From the NCBI RefSeq assembly GCF_001718315.1, contig NZ_CP013363.1, positions 1,736,001 to 1,800,000 of the forward strand: DNA of 64,000 bases, read 5' to 3'. Both the position numbers and the translations under genes were made by a program. The notes beneath the pieces were generated by a model, which did no database searches, was not told the DNA's origin, and was given only the letters and a program-made list of their open reading frames with translations. Source of the DNA: Burkholderia diffusa (GTDB taxonomy: Bacteria; Pseudomonadota; Gammaproteobacteria; Burkholderiales; Burkholderiaceae). The stretch's first letter is position 1. Each line of letters opens with the position of its first letter. This document shows positions 43,483 through 53,029 of the stretch, piece after piece.

Positions 43483-45726
43483 ATGAAGTCCCGTCCTGAA
43501 GAGCTGAAACTCGGCAAATTCACCACCCTGTGCAGCGTGCTCGCCGCGAGCCCCGCGTTCGCCGACGGCACGCCGCCGGCCGCCCCGGTCGGCACCGAAG
43601 GCCATCTCGCGCCGATCGAGGTCCAGGGCAAGACCGAGCACAGCTACAAGGCCGACTTTTCCGCATCCACGAAATTCACCGCGCCGCTCGTCGACACGCC
43701 GAAGTCCGTGACCGTGATCCCGCAGGAGCTGATCCAGAACAGCGGCGCGGCAACGCTGACCGAGGCGCTGCGCACCGTGCCCGGCATCACGTTCGGCGCC
43801 GGCGAAGGCGGCAACCCGCTCGGCGATCGTCCGTTCATCCGCGGCTACGACACGCAAGGCAGCATGTTCGTCGACGGGATGCGCGACACGGGCGCGACCA
43901 CCCGCGAGATCTTCAACACCGAGCGCGTCGAGATCACCAAGGGCTCCGACGGCGCATACGGCGGCCGCGGCGGCGCGGGCGGCAGCATCAACCTGATCAC
44001 GAAAGCGCCGCACCTCGGCACGACCGCGGCCGCGAGCGCCGGCCTCGGCACCGACCGCTACCGCCGCTTCACCGCCGACGGCAACTGGCAGTTCGCCGAT
44101 CACGCGGCGTTCCGCCTGAACCTGATGAGCCACAACAACGACGTCGCCGGCCGCGACGCCGTCAACAACGAGCGCTGGGGCGTCGCGCCGTCGATCGCGT
44201 TCGGTCTCGGCACGCCGACGCGCGTGACCGCGAGCTACTACCACCTGTCGACCGACGACATGCCCGACGGCGGCATTCCGTACTTCTACACGACGTCGAA
44301 CAAGCCCGCGAACGTCGACACGATTTATCCGGCGCCCGTCGATCGCCACAACTTCTACGGCCTGATCGACCGCGACTTCCGCAAGACCACGTCGGACATC
44401 AGCACGATCAGGATCGAGCACGACATCACGTCGAACCTCACAATGCGCAACACCACGCGCTACACGGAATCGACCCAGGACTACATCTGGACGCAGCCCG
44501 ACGACAGCCAGGGCAACGTGGTCAACGGCAAGGTCTGGCGTCGCAACAACAACCGCAACAGCTCGATCAACAGCCTCGCGAACCTGACCGAACTGTTCGG
44601 CGAATTTCGCACCGGCCCGTTCAAACATAGCTTCACGACGGGCATCGAGCTGTCGCGCGAATGGGGAAAGCGCGATTCGTACACCGTTGCGACCGACAAG
44701 GGCACGATCTGCCAGCAAGGCATCGGCGCGCCGTCCGGCTACAACTGCACGAGCCTGTGGTCACCCAACCCGAACGATCCGTGGGCCGGCGCCATCACGC
44801 GCAACAACGACTATGCGCATGCGCGCACCACCACCAAGTCGATCTACGGTTTCGACACGATCGAGCTCACGCCGCGCTGGCAAGTGAACGCCGGCGTGCG
44901 CGTCGACGACTACTCGACCCGCTTCACCGACACCCGGGCGAACGGCGGCAAGACCTACACGCGCGACGACACGCTCGTGAACTGGCAGGCAGGCCTCGTG
45001 TTCAAGCCCGCGCGCAACGGCAGTATCTATGCGTCGTATGCGACGTCGTCGACGCCCGCCGGCATGCTGCTGGGCGAAGGCAGCGAAACGCAATCGCTCA
45101 CGCCCGGCCGGGGCGGCGTCGGCTCGAACGCCGATCAGCTGTCGCCCGAGAAGAACCGCAGCATCGAGCTCGGCACGAAGTGGAACGTGCTCGACGACAA
45201 GCTGTCGCTGACCGCCGCGCTGTTCCAGATCGACACGACGAATGCACGCGTGACGCTGCCGAACAACCAGTACGCGATGGTCGGCAACAAGCGCTTGCAG
45301 GGTCTCGAGTTGGGCGTCGCCGGACAGATCACGAAGCAGTGGCAGGTATTCGGCGGCTATACGTACATGAAGAGCGAACTGCGCGACAACGGCAAGGATG
45401 CCGCGAACAACGGCCACCGGTTCCCCAATACGCCGAAGCACAGCCTGACGATGTGGTCGAATTACGACGTGACGCCGAAATTCACCGTCGGCGGCGGCGC
45501 GTTCTACATGTCGGAAGTGTTCGGCGATCCCGCGAACCTGCGTGCGGTGCCTTCGTACTGGCGCTTCGACGCGATGGCGCAATACCGGATCAACAAGAAG
45601 CTCGACCTGCAACTGAACGTGAACAACCTGTTCAACCGCACGTACTTCGATCAGGCGTACCCGGCGCATTACGCGTCGATCGCGCCGGGCCGCTCGGCGT
45701 TCGTCACGCTGAACGCGCGCTACTGA
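43483..45726 (+). CDS. piuA: TonB-dependent catecholate siderophore receptor (PiuA/Fiu-like)
   Basis: 747 residues, an outer-membrane 22-strand barrel with an N-terminal plug. Plug motifs: DTPKSVTVIPQELIQNSG, ALRTVPGITFGAGEGG, DRPFIRGYD, MFVDGMRD and YGGRGGAGGSINLITK. The C-terminus NNLFNRTYFDQ ... LNARY fits the barrel end. It imports ferric catecholates with TonB energy; PiuA-type receptors also admit siderophore-linked beta-lactams (established for Pseudomonas). Start at 43483 is 3 nt from its cotranscribed partner's logic: genes for Sel1 and PiuC follow. The gene symbol rests on context. Confidence 0.9.
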   Translation: MKSRPEELKLGKFTTLCSVLAASPAFADGTPPAAPVGTEGHLAPIEVQGKTEHSYKADFSASTKFTAPLVDTPKSVTVIPQELIQNSGAATLTEALRTVPGITFGAGEGGNPLGDRPFIRGYDTQGSMFVDGMRDTGATTREIFNTERVEITKGSDGAYGGRGGAGGSINLITKAPHLGTTAAASAGLGTDRYRRFTADGNWQFADHAAFRLNLMSHNNDVAGRDAVNNERWGVAPSIAFGLGTPTRVTASYYHLSTDDMPDGGIPYFYTTSNKPANVDTIYPAPVDRHNFYGLIDRDFRKTTSDISTIRIEHDITSNLTMRNTTRYTESTQDYIWTQPDDSQGNVVNGKVWRRNNNRNSSINSLANLTELFGEFRTGPFKHSFTTGIELSREWGKRDSYTVATDKGTICQQGIGAPSGYNCTSLWSPNPNDPWAGAITRNNDYAHARTTTKSIYGFDTIELTPRWQVNAGVRVDDYSTRFTDTRANGGKTYTRDDTLVNWQAGLVFKPARNGSIYASYATSSTPAGMLLGEGSETQSLTPGRGGVGSNADQLSPEKNRSIELGTKWNVLDDKLSLTAALFQIDTTNARVTLPNNQYAMVGNKRLQGLELGVAGQITKQWQVFGGYTYMKSELRDNGKDAANNGHRFPNTPKHSLTMWSNYDVTPKFTVGGGAFYMSEVFGDPANLRAVPSYWRFDAMAQYRINKKLDLQLNVNNLFNRTYFDQAYPAHYASIAPGRSAFVTLNARY

Positions 45727-45729
45727 TCG

Positions 45730-46485
45730 ATGGAAACCGTCTCGCTGAAAGCGCTCGCGTCGGTGTCGCCGCGCGCGTTCGCCGACATCCTCGCCGGGCC
45801 GCCCGCGCGCGCCGCCGCGTGGGTCGCGGCAGCCGCCGATAACGGGATCGTCGATGCGCAGGCCGTCTACGGCCAGTACCTGCTCGACGGGCACGGCGTC
45901 GCGCGCGATCCGGCCGCCGCATTCGGCTGGTTCCGGCATGCGGCGCGAGCCGGGCACCCGATGGCGATGAACATGCTCGGCCGATGCTACGAGTTCGGCT
46001 GGGGCACAGCCGCGTGCGCGGCGGTAGCGGTGTACTGGTACCGGCTCGCCGCGCAGGCCGGCCTTGATTGGGGCATGTACAACTATGCGACGGCGCTCGC
46101 ACTCGGCAACGGCATCGACGAGGATCGCACCGCCGCGCTCGACTGGTTTCGCCGCGCCGCCGCGCTCGGCCATGCGAAATCGATCAACCTGATCGGCGGC
46201 TTTTACGAGGACGGCTGGGTCGTGGCCGTCGATGTCGATGCCGCGTTCGACCACTATCGTCGCGCCGCCGAGGCAGGCGATTTTCGCGGCCAGTTCAACT
46301 ACGCGCGGCTGCTCGCCGATCGCGGGCGCGTCGACGAAGCCCTCGTCTGGCTCGCGCGCGTGCCGGCCACCGCCACCCCCGCGTTCGTCGCGAAGATGCG
46401 CGCGTATCTCGCGTCGTCGCCGCTCGATGCGTTGCGCGCGGCGGCGATGCAATTGCCGTCTCATGGCATGGAATCCGAATCATGA
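45730..46485 (+). CDS. Sel1-repeat protein of the piuA-piuC operon
   Basis: 251 residues of tandem Sel1/TPR-like repeats, for example [36 protein letters not shown] and [20 protein letters not shown]. Such solenoids bind proteins. No signal peptide is seen. It starts 3 bp after the receptor stop and overlaps piuC by ATGA, so the three are one operon. A Sel1-type gene next to piuA/piuC is also known in Pseudomonas (from memory). Confidence 0.92.
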   Translation: METVSLKALASVSPRAFADILAGPPARAAAWVAAAADNGIVDAQAVYGQYLLDGHGVARDPAAAFGWFRHAARAGHPMAMNMLGRCYEFGWGTAACAAVAVYWYRLAAQAGLDWGMYNYATALALGNGIDEDRTAALDWFRRAAALGHAKSINLIGGFYEDGWVVAVDVDAAFDHYRRAAEAGDFRGQFNYARLLADRGRVDEALVWLARVPATATPAFVAKMRAYLASSPLDALRAAAMQLPSHGMESES

Positions 46486-47165
46486 TGCTTCATATCCCCG
46501 GCGTACTGACCTGCGCACAGGTCGCGCAATGCCGCGAGATGCTCGATGCCGCCGAGTGGATCGACGGCAACGCGACGTCCGGCACGCAGTCCGCACTCAC
46601 GAAACGCAACCGGCAGTTGCCGGAAGGCTCGCCGGCCGCGCGCGCGGTCGGCGATGCGATCCAGGATGCGCTCGCGCGGCATCCGCTGTTCTTTTCGGCG
46701 GCGCTGCCGCTGAAGGTGTTTCCGCCGCTGTTCAATCGTTACGAAGGCGGCGAGACGTTCGGCACGCACGTCGACAACGCGATCCGGCTGCTGCGCGGCA
46801 CGGATTTTCGCGTGCGCAGCGACCTGTCGGCGACGTTGTTTCTCGAGGAACCGCACGCGTACGACGGCGGCGAGCTTTGCGTGGAAGATACATACGGCGT
46901 GCATCGCGCGAAGCTGCCGGCGGGCGATCTCGTGCTGTATCCGGCGTCGAGCCTGCATCATGTGACGCCGGTCACGCGAGGCGAGCGCGTCGCGTCGTTC
47001 TTCTGGATTCAAAGCATGGTGCGCGACGACGGCGACCGCACGCTGCTGTTTCAGCTCGATACGCAGATTCAGGCGTTGTCGGCGGAAAAAGGCGCGCAGG
47101 ATCCCATGGTCATTTCGCTGACGGGGATTTATCACAACCTGTTGAGGAAGTGGGCGGATGCGTAA
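46482..47165 (+). CDS. piuC: Fe(II)/2-oxoglutarate-dependent dioxygenase, PKHD-type (PiuC)
   Basis: 227 residues. The iron triad is visible: [10 protein letters not shown] (HxD) and [19 protein letters not shown] (distal His and the 2-oxoglutarate Arg). Early blocks [19 protein letters not shown] and [15 protein letters not shown] are typical of PiuC/YbiX. It hydroxylates an unknown iron-uptake-linked substrate. Coupled to the Sel1 gene by ATGA. Confidence 0.93.
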   Translation: MMLHIPGVLTCAQVAQCREMLDAAEWIDGNATSGTQSALTKRNRQLPEGSPAARAVGDAIQDALARHPLFFSAALPLKVFPPLFNRYEGGETFGTHVDNAIRLLRGTDFRVRSDLSATLFLEEPHAYDGGELCVEDTYGVHRAKLPAGDLVLYPASSLHHVTPVTRGERVASFFWIQSMVRDDGDRTLLFQLDTQIQALSAEKGAQDPMVISLTGIYHNLLRKWADA

Positions 47166-47533
47166 TCGCGGCAATCATGCCCGATACGCATGAGCCATGC
47201 GCAAGCATGTGGGCCAACGCCCCTACCCGCGCGCCGGCATTCATCTAACGAAATCGCCCATGACGAACCACGCGCGGTGCACCGCACTCACCGACGCCGG
47301 TTTCATCGATTGCCCGTCGGAATGGTCGGCATCGATCGTTCGGCGACCGCCATCGACTCGCGATGCAGGGCGAATCGCCCGCCATACGCCCCCCGTCGAG
47401 GAAACCTTCCCCGACGAACGCACCCGCCGACATTCTTTCCGACGACAACACGCCCTCATCGGTAACATCCGCACTTGCCGATCTCCGCCCGCTCCCGCAC
47501 AATCGGGCCACCTGCCTCCCTCCCCCCGCGCCG
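47166..47533. other. Intergenic region, nothing recognised
   Basis: 368 bp after piuC without a gene, repeat or clear terminator. A longer in-frame start for the next gene at 47363 gives a Pro/Ser-rich extension that is not family-like. Confidence 0.4.
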
Positions 47534-48118
47534 ATGTCCTATGCGTCACTCGCCACCGGCGTCCTGCTCGCCGGCGGTCTCGGTCAACGCTTCGACCCAA
47601 GCGGTCTGCACAGCAAACTGCTCGCGCTGCTTCCCGACGGCACGCCGGTTGCGGTCGCGGCTGCCCGTCGCCTCGCCGCGGCCACGGCCGACGTGATCGC
47701 CGTCGTGCGTCCCGGCGCGGAAAAACTCGCGATTCTGCTCAACGAAGCCGGCTGCCAGGTCGTCTATGCGCCCGACGCGATGCGCGGCATGGGCGCAAGC
47801 CTTGCAGCCGGCGTCCGCGCGACGCCGGAAGCAACCGGCTGGCTGGTCGCGCTCGGCGATATGCCCTGGATCGCGGCATCCACCTACGAAGCGGTCACGC
47901 GCGCGCTCGACGCCGACGACGCATCGATCGTCGCCCCCGTCCATCGCGGCGTACGCGGTCATCCGGTCGGCTTCGCCGCGCACCATTACGATGCGCTGGC
48001 CGCGCTCGACGGCGATACGGGCGCCCGCGCGTTGTTCGCGAGCGCACCGGTCAACCTGCTCGCCGTCGACGATCCCGGCATCCTGCGCGACGTCGATACG
48101 CCCGCGGATCTACGCTGA
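47534..48118 (+). CDS. MobA/MocA-like nucleotidyltransferase
   Basis: 194 residues. Nucleotide-binding start GVLLAGGLGQRFDPSGLHSKLLALL (LLAGGxGxRF...K), ALGDMPWI for metal binding and HRGVRGHPVGFAAHHYDAL for the acceptor site. This is the MocA/MobA type that adds CMP or GMP to molybdopterin, or an NTP-transferase paralogue. No molybdoenzyme is nearby, so its partner is unknown. Confidence 0.88.
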   Translation: MSYASLATGVLLAGGLGQRFDPSGLHSKLLALLPDGTPVAVAAARRLAAATADVIAVVRPGAEKLAILLNEAGCQVVYAPDAMRGMGASLAAGVRATPEATGWLVALGDMPWIAASTYEAVTRALDADDASIVAPVHRGVRGHPVGFAAHHYDALAALDGDTGARALFASAPVNLLAVDDPGILRDVDTPADLR

Positions 48119-48317
48119 CATCGGAACGCGCAGGCCGCACTGCGCATCGCGGATGCCGCCTTCGCGCGATCCGGCGCGATACCTGCGCAGGCTCGCATGT
48201 CGCCGGCAATCCGCATGCCGCCGCGAGAATCCCGCTGCAAACACCCGCCCGATTGCCTATAACGGAGACGAGGCGCACCCGCCGCGCCACCGCCACCACG
48301 CATTGCGCGAGTTCCTC

Positions 48318-48461
48318 ATGGACCACACGACCCCGATGCCCGAGCCCCCGGCCGATCCGAACCGCGATCCGGAAGACGATCCGTTGTCGCCACCGCCGCC
48401 GGGGCATCCCCACGACAATCCACAGCAACCCGACGGACCGCCGAGCAAAGACCCGGTCTAG
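48318..48461 (+). CDS. Tiny proline/aspartate-rich protein
   Basis: 47 residues: MDHTTPMPEPPADPNRDPED at the start, then PLSPPPPGHPHDNPQQPDGP. No SD better than GAG. Composition is extreme (about 40 percent Pro). Similar tiny proline-rich proteins are common in Burkholderia annotations; function unknown. Confidence 0.45.
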   Translation: MDHTTPMPEPPADPNRDPEDDPLSPPPPGHPHDNPQQPDGPPSKDPV

Positions 48462-48550
48462 GCGGCATCGACCCACGCGATCTGGCCGGCGCCGGCACTC
48501 GGCCGACAGCCGCCTGCGGCCAGCCGTGCCTGTGGCGCCGCGAGCGTCCG

Positions 48551-49309
48551 CTACCGCGCCGTATACCCGCCATCGATTGCCAGCGACACGCCGCTGATCA
48601 TCGATGCCGCGTCGCTGAGCAGGAACAGGATCGGCTCGACCACCTCGTCCGGCTCCGCGAAGCGCCCGAGCGGAATCGCCGCGAGCATCGGTGCGCGCTT
48701 CTCCGGCTCGCTCCACGCGAACTGCGCCATTGGCGTGAGCGTAACGGTCGGGTTCACGCTGTTCACGCGAATCCCGTGCGCGCCGAGTTCGATGCAGAGC
48801 ACACGCGTCATCGCGTCGAGCGCCGCCTTCGACGCGCAATAGCTCAGATGCGCGGGCAGGCCGACGAGCGCGGCCTGGCTCGACACGTTGACGATGCTGC
48901 CCCGCGCGTGTGCCGCGCCTCGCCCCGCGCGTTCGATCATCTTCCGCGCGACGGCCCGCGCGACCAGCGCCGCGCCGCGCGCATTGACGGCCATCACGTG
49001 ATCGAAGTGCGCCGCACTGACCTCGAGCGCCGGTTCGAGCGACGCGACTCCCGCGCAATTGATGAGCCCGTCGAACGCATCGTGCACGGCGAGCGCCGCA
49101 TCGATCGCGTGTTCGTCGCCGCCGATATCGATGCGCAAGGTTTCGCATGCGATCTCGCTGGCCAGCGAATCGAGCGCGGCCGTATCGCGCCCCGCCGCGA
49201 CGACCCGCGCGCCTGCATGGGCCAGCGCAACCGCGCAGGCGCGCCCGATCCCGCTCGACGCACCGGTAACGAGCACCCGCGCACTGCTGAAATCGAATCG
49301 TGTCTTCAT
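48551..49309 (-). CDS. SDR of the L-xylulose/dicarbonyl reductase type
   Basis: 252 residues. TGASSGIGRACAVAL, NCAGVASLEP, IVNVSSQAAL, SYCASKAALDAMTRV and a C-terminal block RVNSVNPTVTLTPMAQFAWS and IPLGRFAEPDEVVEPILFLL closely match mammalian DCXR. It would reduce a ketose or oxidise a polyol with NAD(P). It overlaps the kinase gene by 4 bp and is the last gene of the polyol operon. Confidence 0.9.
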   Translation of the reverse strand: MKTRFDFSSARVLVTGASSGIGRACAVALAHAGARVVAAGRDTAALDSLASEIACETLRIDIGGDEHAIDAALAVHDAFDGLINCAGVASLEPALEVSAAHFDHVMAVNARGAALVARAVARKMIERAGRGAAHARGSIVNVSSQAALVGLPAHLSYCASKAALDAMTRVLCIELGAHGIRVNSVNPTVTLTPMAQFAWSEPEKRAPMLAAIPLGRFAEPDEVVEPILFLLSDAASMISGVSLAIDGGYTAR

Positions 49310-50853
49310 GATGCCGCGCGCAGTTGGTGCATGATCGGCTTGAGTGCCGGATACAACGCCGTGTAAAGCGCGAAGCGCGCCGCATACGCATTCGCGCGCG
49401 CGGCATCGGGACGCGCGCGTTCGACGAGCGTGACCCAGCCGCCCTGCGCGTCGCCGTGCGACACCAGCCCGGCGCCGACGCCCGCGAGCAGCGCGGCGCC
49501 CATCGCGGCTTCGACGTCCTGCTCGATCGTCCATACCGGAAAGCCCGTCACGTCCGCGATGATCTGCATCCACAGCGCCGAATGCGCGGCACCGCCGACG
49601 ACGATCAACCGGTCGTCCAGCGCCACCGCACCGCGCCGGCCGGCCTCGATGTTGTGCCGCAGCGCGAACGCGACGCCTTCGAGCACCGCGCGATACAGGT
49701 GCGCGCGCGTGTGCGCGAGGCTCAGCCCGACGAATGCGCCGCTCGCCTTCGCGTCCCACACCGGGCTGCGTTCGCCCATCAGGTATGGGAGGAACAGCAC
49801 GCCGTCCGCGCCGGGCGGCACGCTTTCGGCCGCTTCCTCGAGCAGCACGTGCGGATCGCCGTGCGGCAGCAATCGCGCCGCGTCGATCTCCGCATGACAG
49901 AACTGATCGCGGAACCACGCGACCGATGCACCGGCGGTGATCGCGCCGCCGAACACGTACAGGTCGCGCTGACCATTGAACACGTGCGGCATGCTGACGA
50001 GCCCGTGCCGCGCATCGACGTGCTGGTTCACGTAGCCCCAGCACATGCTGGTGCCGATCATCGCGACATGCTGGCCGGTGCGCGTCGCGCCAGCCGCGAA
50101 GGTCGCGACGGCCGCATCCACACCGCCCGCGACGATCGACGTGCCGGCGGGCAGGCCGAGCTGTTCCGTCCATTGCGACAGCAGCCCGCCGACGACGTCG
50201 GTCGATTCGACGAGCCGCTCGGGCATCATCGTCGCGGGGATGCCGAGCATGTCGAGTGCATCATCGGACCACTCGCGGCGCGCGATGTCATACACGCCGC
50301 CGATGTTGCCGGCCGAACTGTGGTCGACCGCGACTTCGCCGGTCAGCAGATAGATCACGTACGCATTCGGCGGCAGGAAATAACGCACGTTCGCCCATAC
50401 GTCCGGGCGCTGCTCGCGCAGCCACAGCATCTTCGTGAACCCGTAATAGCTGTCGACGCCGTTGCCCGTGATCACGCGCAGCCGCTCGACGTTCACGTTC
50501 TCGTTCACCCAGTCGACCTCCGCGGTCGCGCGCCGGTCCATCCAGATCAGGCACGGGTGCAGCGGACGCATGTCGCTGTCGACCGGAATGCCGGAGCCGC
50601 CGTACAGGCTGCTCACGCACACGGCGCGGATCGAGTCGGCCGGCACGCCTTGCGCGCGCGCGTCGCTCACGCAGCCCGCGACGCAGTCGCGCACCGCATC
50701 GAACCACACCTGCGGCCACTGCTCGGCCCACAACGGGCGCGGCGTATCGGGCTGGTAGCCGGCCGAACGGCGCGCGACGATCGTGCCATGCCGGTCGACG
50801 AGCAGCGCCTTGGTGCTCTGCGTGCCGATGTCGACGCCTATCACGTATTCCAT
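49306..50853 (-). CDS. FGGY-family carbohydrate kinase
   Basis: 515 residues. N-terminal ATPase fold VIGVDIGTQSTKALLVDRHG, WMDRRA, SAGNIGGVYD, GVDAAVATFAAGATRTG, then ERSPVWDAKASGAFVGLSLA and VVGGAAHSALWMQIIADVTG in the C-terminal half. It phosphorylates a ketose or polyol (xylulose, ribulose or erythrulose class). The start MEYVIGVD at 50853 is the family start. Its gene lies between the DCXR-like SDR and the zinc dehydrogenase. Confidence 0.93.
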   Translation of the reverse strand: MEYVIGVDIGTQSTKALLVDRHGTIVARRSAGYQPDTPRPLWAEQWPQVWFDAVRDCVAGCVSDARAQGVPADSIRAVCVSSLYGGSGIPVDSDMRPLHPCLIWMDRRATAEVDWVNENVNVERLRVITGNGVDSYYGFTKMLWLREQRPDVWANVRYFLPPNAYVIYLLTGEVAVDHSSAGNIGGVYDIARREWSDDALDMLGIPATMMPERLVESTDVVGGLLSQWTEQLGLPAGTSIVAGGVDAAVATFAAGATRTGQHVAMIGTSMCWGYVNQHVDARHGLVSMPHVFNGQRDLYVFGGAITAGASVAWFRDQFCHAEIDAARLLPHGDPHVLLEEAAESVPPGADGVLFLPYLMGERSPVWDAKASGAFVGLSLAHTRAHLYRAVLEGVAFALRHNIEAGRRGAVALDDRLIVVGGAAHSALWMQIIADVTGFPVWTIEQDVEAAMGAALLAGVGAGLVSHGDAQGGWVTLVERARPDAARANAYAARFALYTALYPALKPIMHQLRAAS

Positions 50854-50886
50854 GATGTCTCCGGTGAGAAGTCGCACGCGCGTCGT

Positions 50887-51975
50887 TCAACGCGCCGGCT
50901 TCAGCAGCACCTTGATCGATTCGGGCGACTTCGCGACGCGGATCGCGTCGTCCCAGTCCTCGAGCGCGAAGCCGTGCGTGACGATGCCTTTCGACGTGAC
51001 GAGCCCGCGCGCGAGCAGGTCGATCGCGACCGGATAGCAGTACGGCCCCAGATGCGCGCCGCGCACGTCGAGCTCCTTGCGGTCGCCGATGATCGACCAG
51101 TCGGCGGTCGTGTCCTCGCCGAACACGCTGAACTCGACGAAACGGCCGAGCTTGCGGATCAGTTCCAGCCCCTGGTTCACGCCGACCGGCGCGCCGGTCG
51201 TCTCGATGTACACGTCGCATCCGTAGCCGTCGGTCAGCGCGCGTACGATCTCGCGCGCATCGTCGCGTGTCGGATTGATCGTCACGTCCGCGCCGTATTG
51301 CCGCGCAAGTTCGAGCCGCTCGTCGATCAGGTCGATCACGACGAGCTTCTTCGGCGTCTTCAGGTGCGCGACCTGCGTCATCATCAGGCCCAGCGGGCCC
51401 GCGCCCGCGATCACGACGACGTCGTCGAGCTGAAGGTCGCCACGGTTCACGGTATGGATCGCGCACGACAGCGGCTCGATGATCGCTGCATCCTCCAGCG
51501 ACACGCCAAGCGGAATCTTGTGCACGATCGCGGTCGGCGGAATGCGCATGTACTCGGCCATCCCGCCGTCGGCAACCTCGCGCTGGAAGCCGAAGATGTT
51601 ATGCACCTCGCACATCCAGTATTGGCCCGACTTGCAGTAGCGGCACTTGCCGCACGGCACGATCTGCTCGGCGATCACGCGGTCGCCCGACGCGACGCCG
51701 AAATGCTCGGCCGCGCCGTCGCCGAGCGCCTCGACGTAGCCGAAGAATTCGTGGCCGGGAATCACGGGGGCCTTTACCCACGGGCTCGGGCCACCCCAGA
51801 ACATCTTCGCGCCCGTATAGCACTTGCAATCGCTCGCGCAGATTCCGCACGCGGCGATGCGGATCACGAGCTCGTTCGCGCCCGCGCGCGGCTTCGCGAC
51901 CTGCTCGACGCGATAGTCCTCGGGGCCGTGGCAAACCACCGCGGTCATGCGCGGCTGGGTTTCGGGTGTCGTCAT
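50887..51975 (-). CDS. Zinc-dependent polyol dehydrogenase (MDR family)
   Basis: 362 residues. Catalytic zinc site CGICASDCKC...GHEFFGYVEA, structural zinc loop CGKCRYCKSGQYWMC and NAD-binding GAGPLGLMMTQVAHL are intact. It resembles erythritol/threitol and sorbitol dehydrogenases. It would oxidise the imported polyol to a ketose, which the FGGY kinase then phosphorylates. Start MTTPETQPRMTAVV at 51975. Confidence 0.9.
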   Translation of the reverse strand: MTTPETQPRMTAVVCHGPEDYRVEQVAKPRAGANELVIRIAACGICASDCKCYTGAKMFWGGPSPWVKAPVIPGHEFFGYVEALGDGAAEHFGVASGDRVIAEQIVPCGKCRYCKSGQYWMCEVHNIFGFQREVADGGMAEYMRIPPTAIVHKIPLGVSLEDAAIIEPLSCAIHTVNRGDLQLDDVVVIAGAGPLGLMMTQVAHLKTPKKLVVIDLIDERLELARQYGADVTINPTRDDAREIVRALTDGYGCDVYIETTGAPVGVNQGLELIRKLGRFVEFSVFGEDTTADWSIIGDRKELDVRGAHLGPYCYPVAIDLLARGLVTSKGIVTHGFALEDWDDAIRVAKSPESIKVLLKPAR

Positions 51976-52021
51976 GAGTTGTCTCTTCCGTTGATGATTC
52001 GGATGGCTGATGAATGAATCG

Positions 52022-53029
52022 TTACCGCGAACGTTCGCGGCTGATGTAGATCGCGAGCAGGATGATTCCGCCCTTGATCACGTTCTGCACATACGGGTTC
52101 ACGCCGATCATGTTCAGCCCGTTGTTGAGCACGCCGAGCAGCAGCGCACCGACGAGCGTGCCGAGAATCGCGCCGCGCCCGCCGGAGATCGACGTGCCGC
52201 CCATCACGACGGCCGCGATCGCGTCGAGCTCGAAGCCGACGCCGGCGTTCGGCTGCCCGCTCATCAGACGCCCGGTCAGCACGATCGCGGCAAGCGCCGA
52301 CGTGAGTCCGGCCAGCGTGTAAACGATCAGCTTCACGCGCGCGACGCGCACGCCGGTGAGCCGCGTCGCCTGCTCGTTGCCGCCGATCGCATACACGTAG
52401 CGGCCGAACGGCATGCGATCGAGCAGCAGCCACGCGATCGCATAGACGACCAGCATGATCAGCACCGGCGCCTGGATGCCGAGCACCTTGCCGCTGCCGA
52501 AGAACGCGACCCAGTCGGGCAGCCCGTCGATCGGATAACCGCCCGTATAGATCAGCGCGAGGCCGCGCGCGATGCCCATCGTCGCAAGCGTGACGATGAT
52601 CGGCGGCATCCCGGCGAACGCGACGAACACACCGTTCAGGAAGCCGAATCCGAAGCCCACCGCGATGCCGATCGCGAGCGCGGCGACCGCATTCATGCCG
52701 GCGACCATCAGCCCGGCCGCGAGCGTGCCGGACAGCGCCATGACCGAGCCGACCGACAGGTCGATCCCGCCGGTCAGGATCACGCAGGTCATGCCGACCG
52801 CGATGATCGCGTTGATCGACACCTGGCGCAGCACGTTCTCCAGGTTCGCGGCGGACAGGAAGCTGGGGCTCGCGATCATCATCGCGACGCACACGACGAT
52901 CAGCCCGACGAGCGGATAGAACAGCGTCGAACGCCGAAATTGCGTCCACGTCGCGCGTGGCGGCGGCGCGTCGCCGGGCGCGGCCGCGAGTGTCGGGGAA
53001 GACGGGGAAGAAGAATCAGGCAGGTTCAT
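52022..53029 (-). CDS. Ribose-type ABC importer permease (RbsC family)
   Basis: 335 residues with about ten helices, [60 protein letters not shown] and [20 protein letters not shown]. These are hallmarks of CUT2 permeases. The ATG at 53029 overlaps the ATPase 3' end by 14 bp. Confidence 0.95.
   Translation of the reverse strand: MNLPDSSSPSSPTLAAAPGDAPPPRATWTQFRRSTLFYPLVGLIVVCVAMMIASPSFLSAANLENVLRQVSINAIIAVGMTCVILTGGIDLSVGSVMALSGTLAAGLMVAGMNAVAALAIGIAVGFGFGFLNGVFVAFAGMPPIIVTLATMGIARGLALIYTGGYPIDGLPDWVAFFGSGKVLGIQAPVLIMLVVYAIAWLLLDRMPFGRYVYAIGGNEQATRLTGVRVARVKLIVYTLAGLTSALAAIVLTGRLMSGQPNAGVGFELDAIAAVVMGGTSISGGRGAILGTLVGALLLGVLNNGLNMIGVNPYVQNVIKGGIILLAIYISRERSR

Noticed and set aside
47197-48597. 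466-codon plus-strand frame over the MobA-like gene
   Set aside because: Extreme Arg/Pro/Thr composition and a different frame from the recognisable nucleotidyltransferase.
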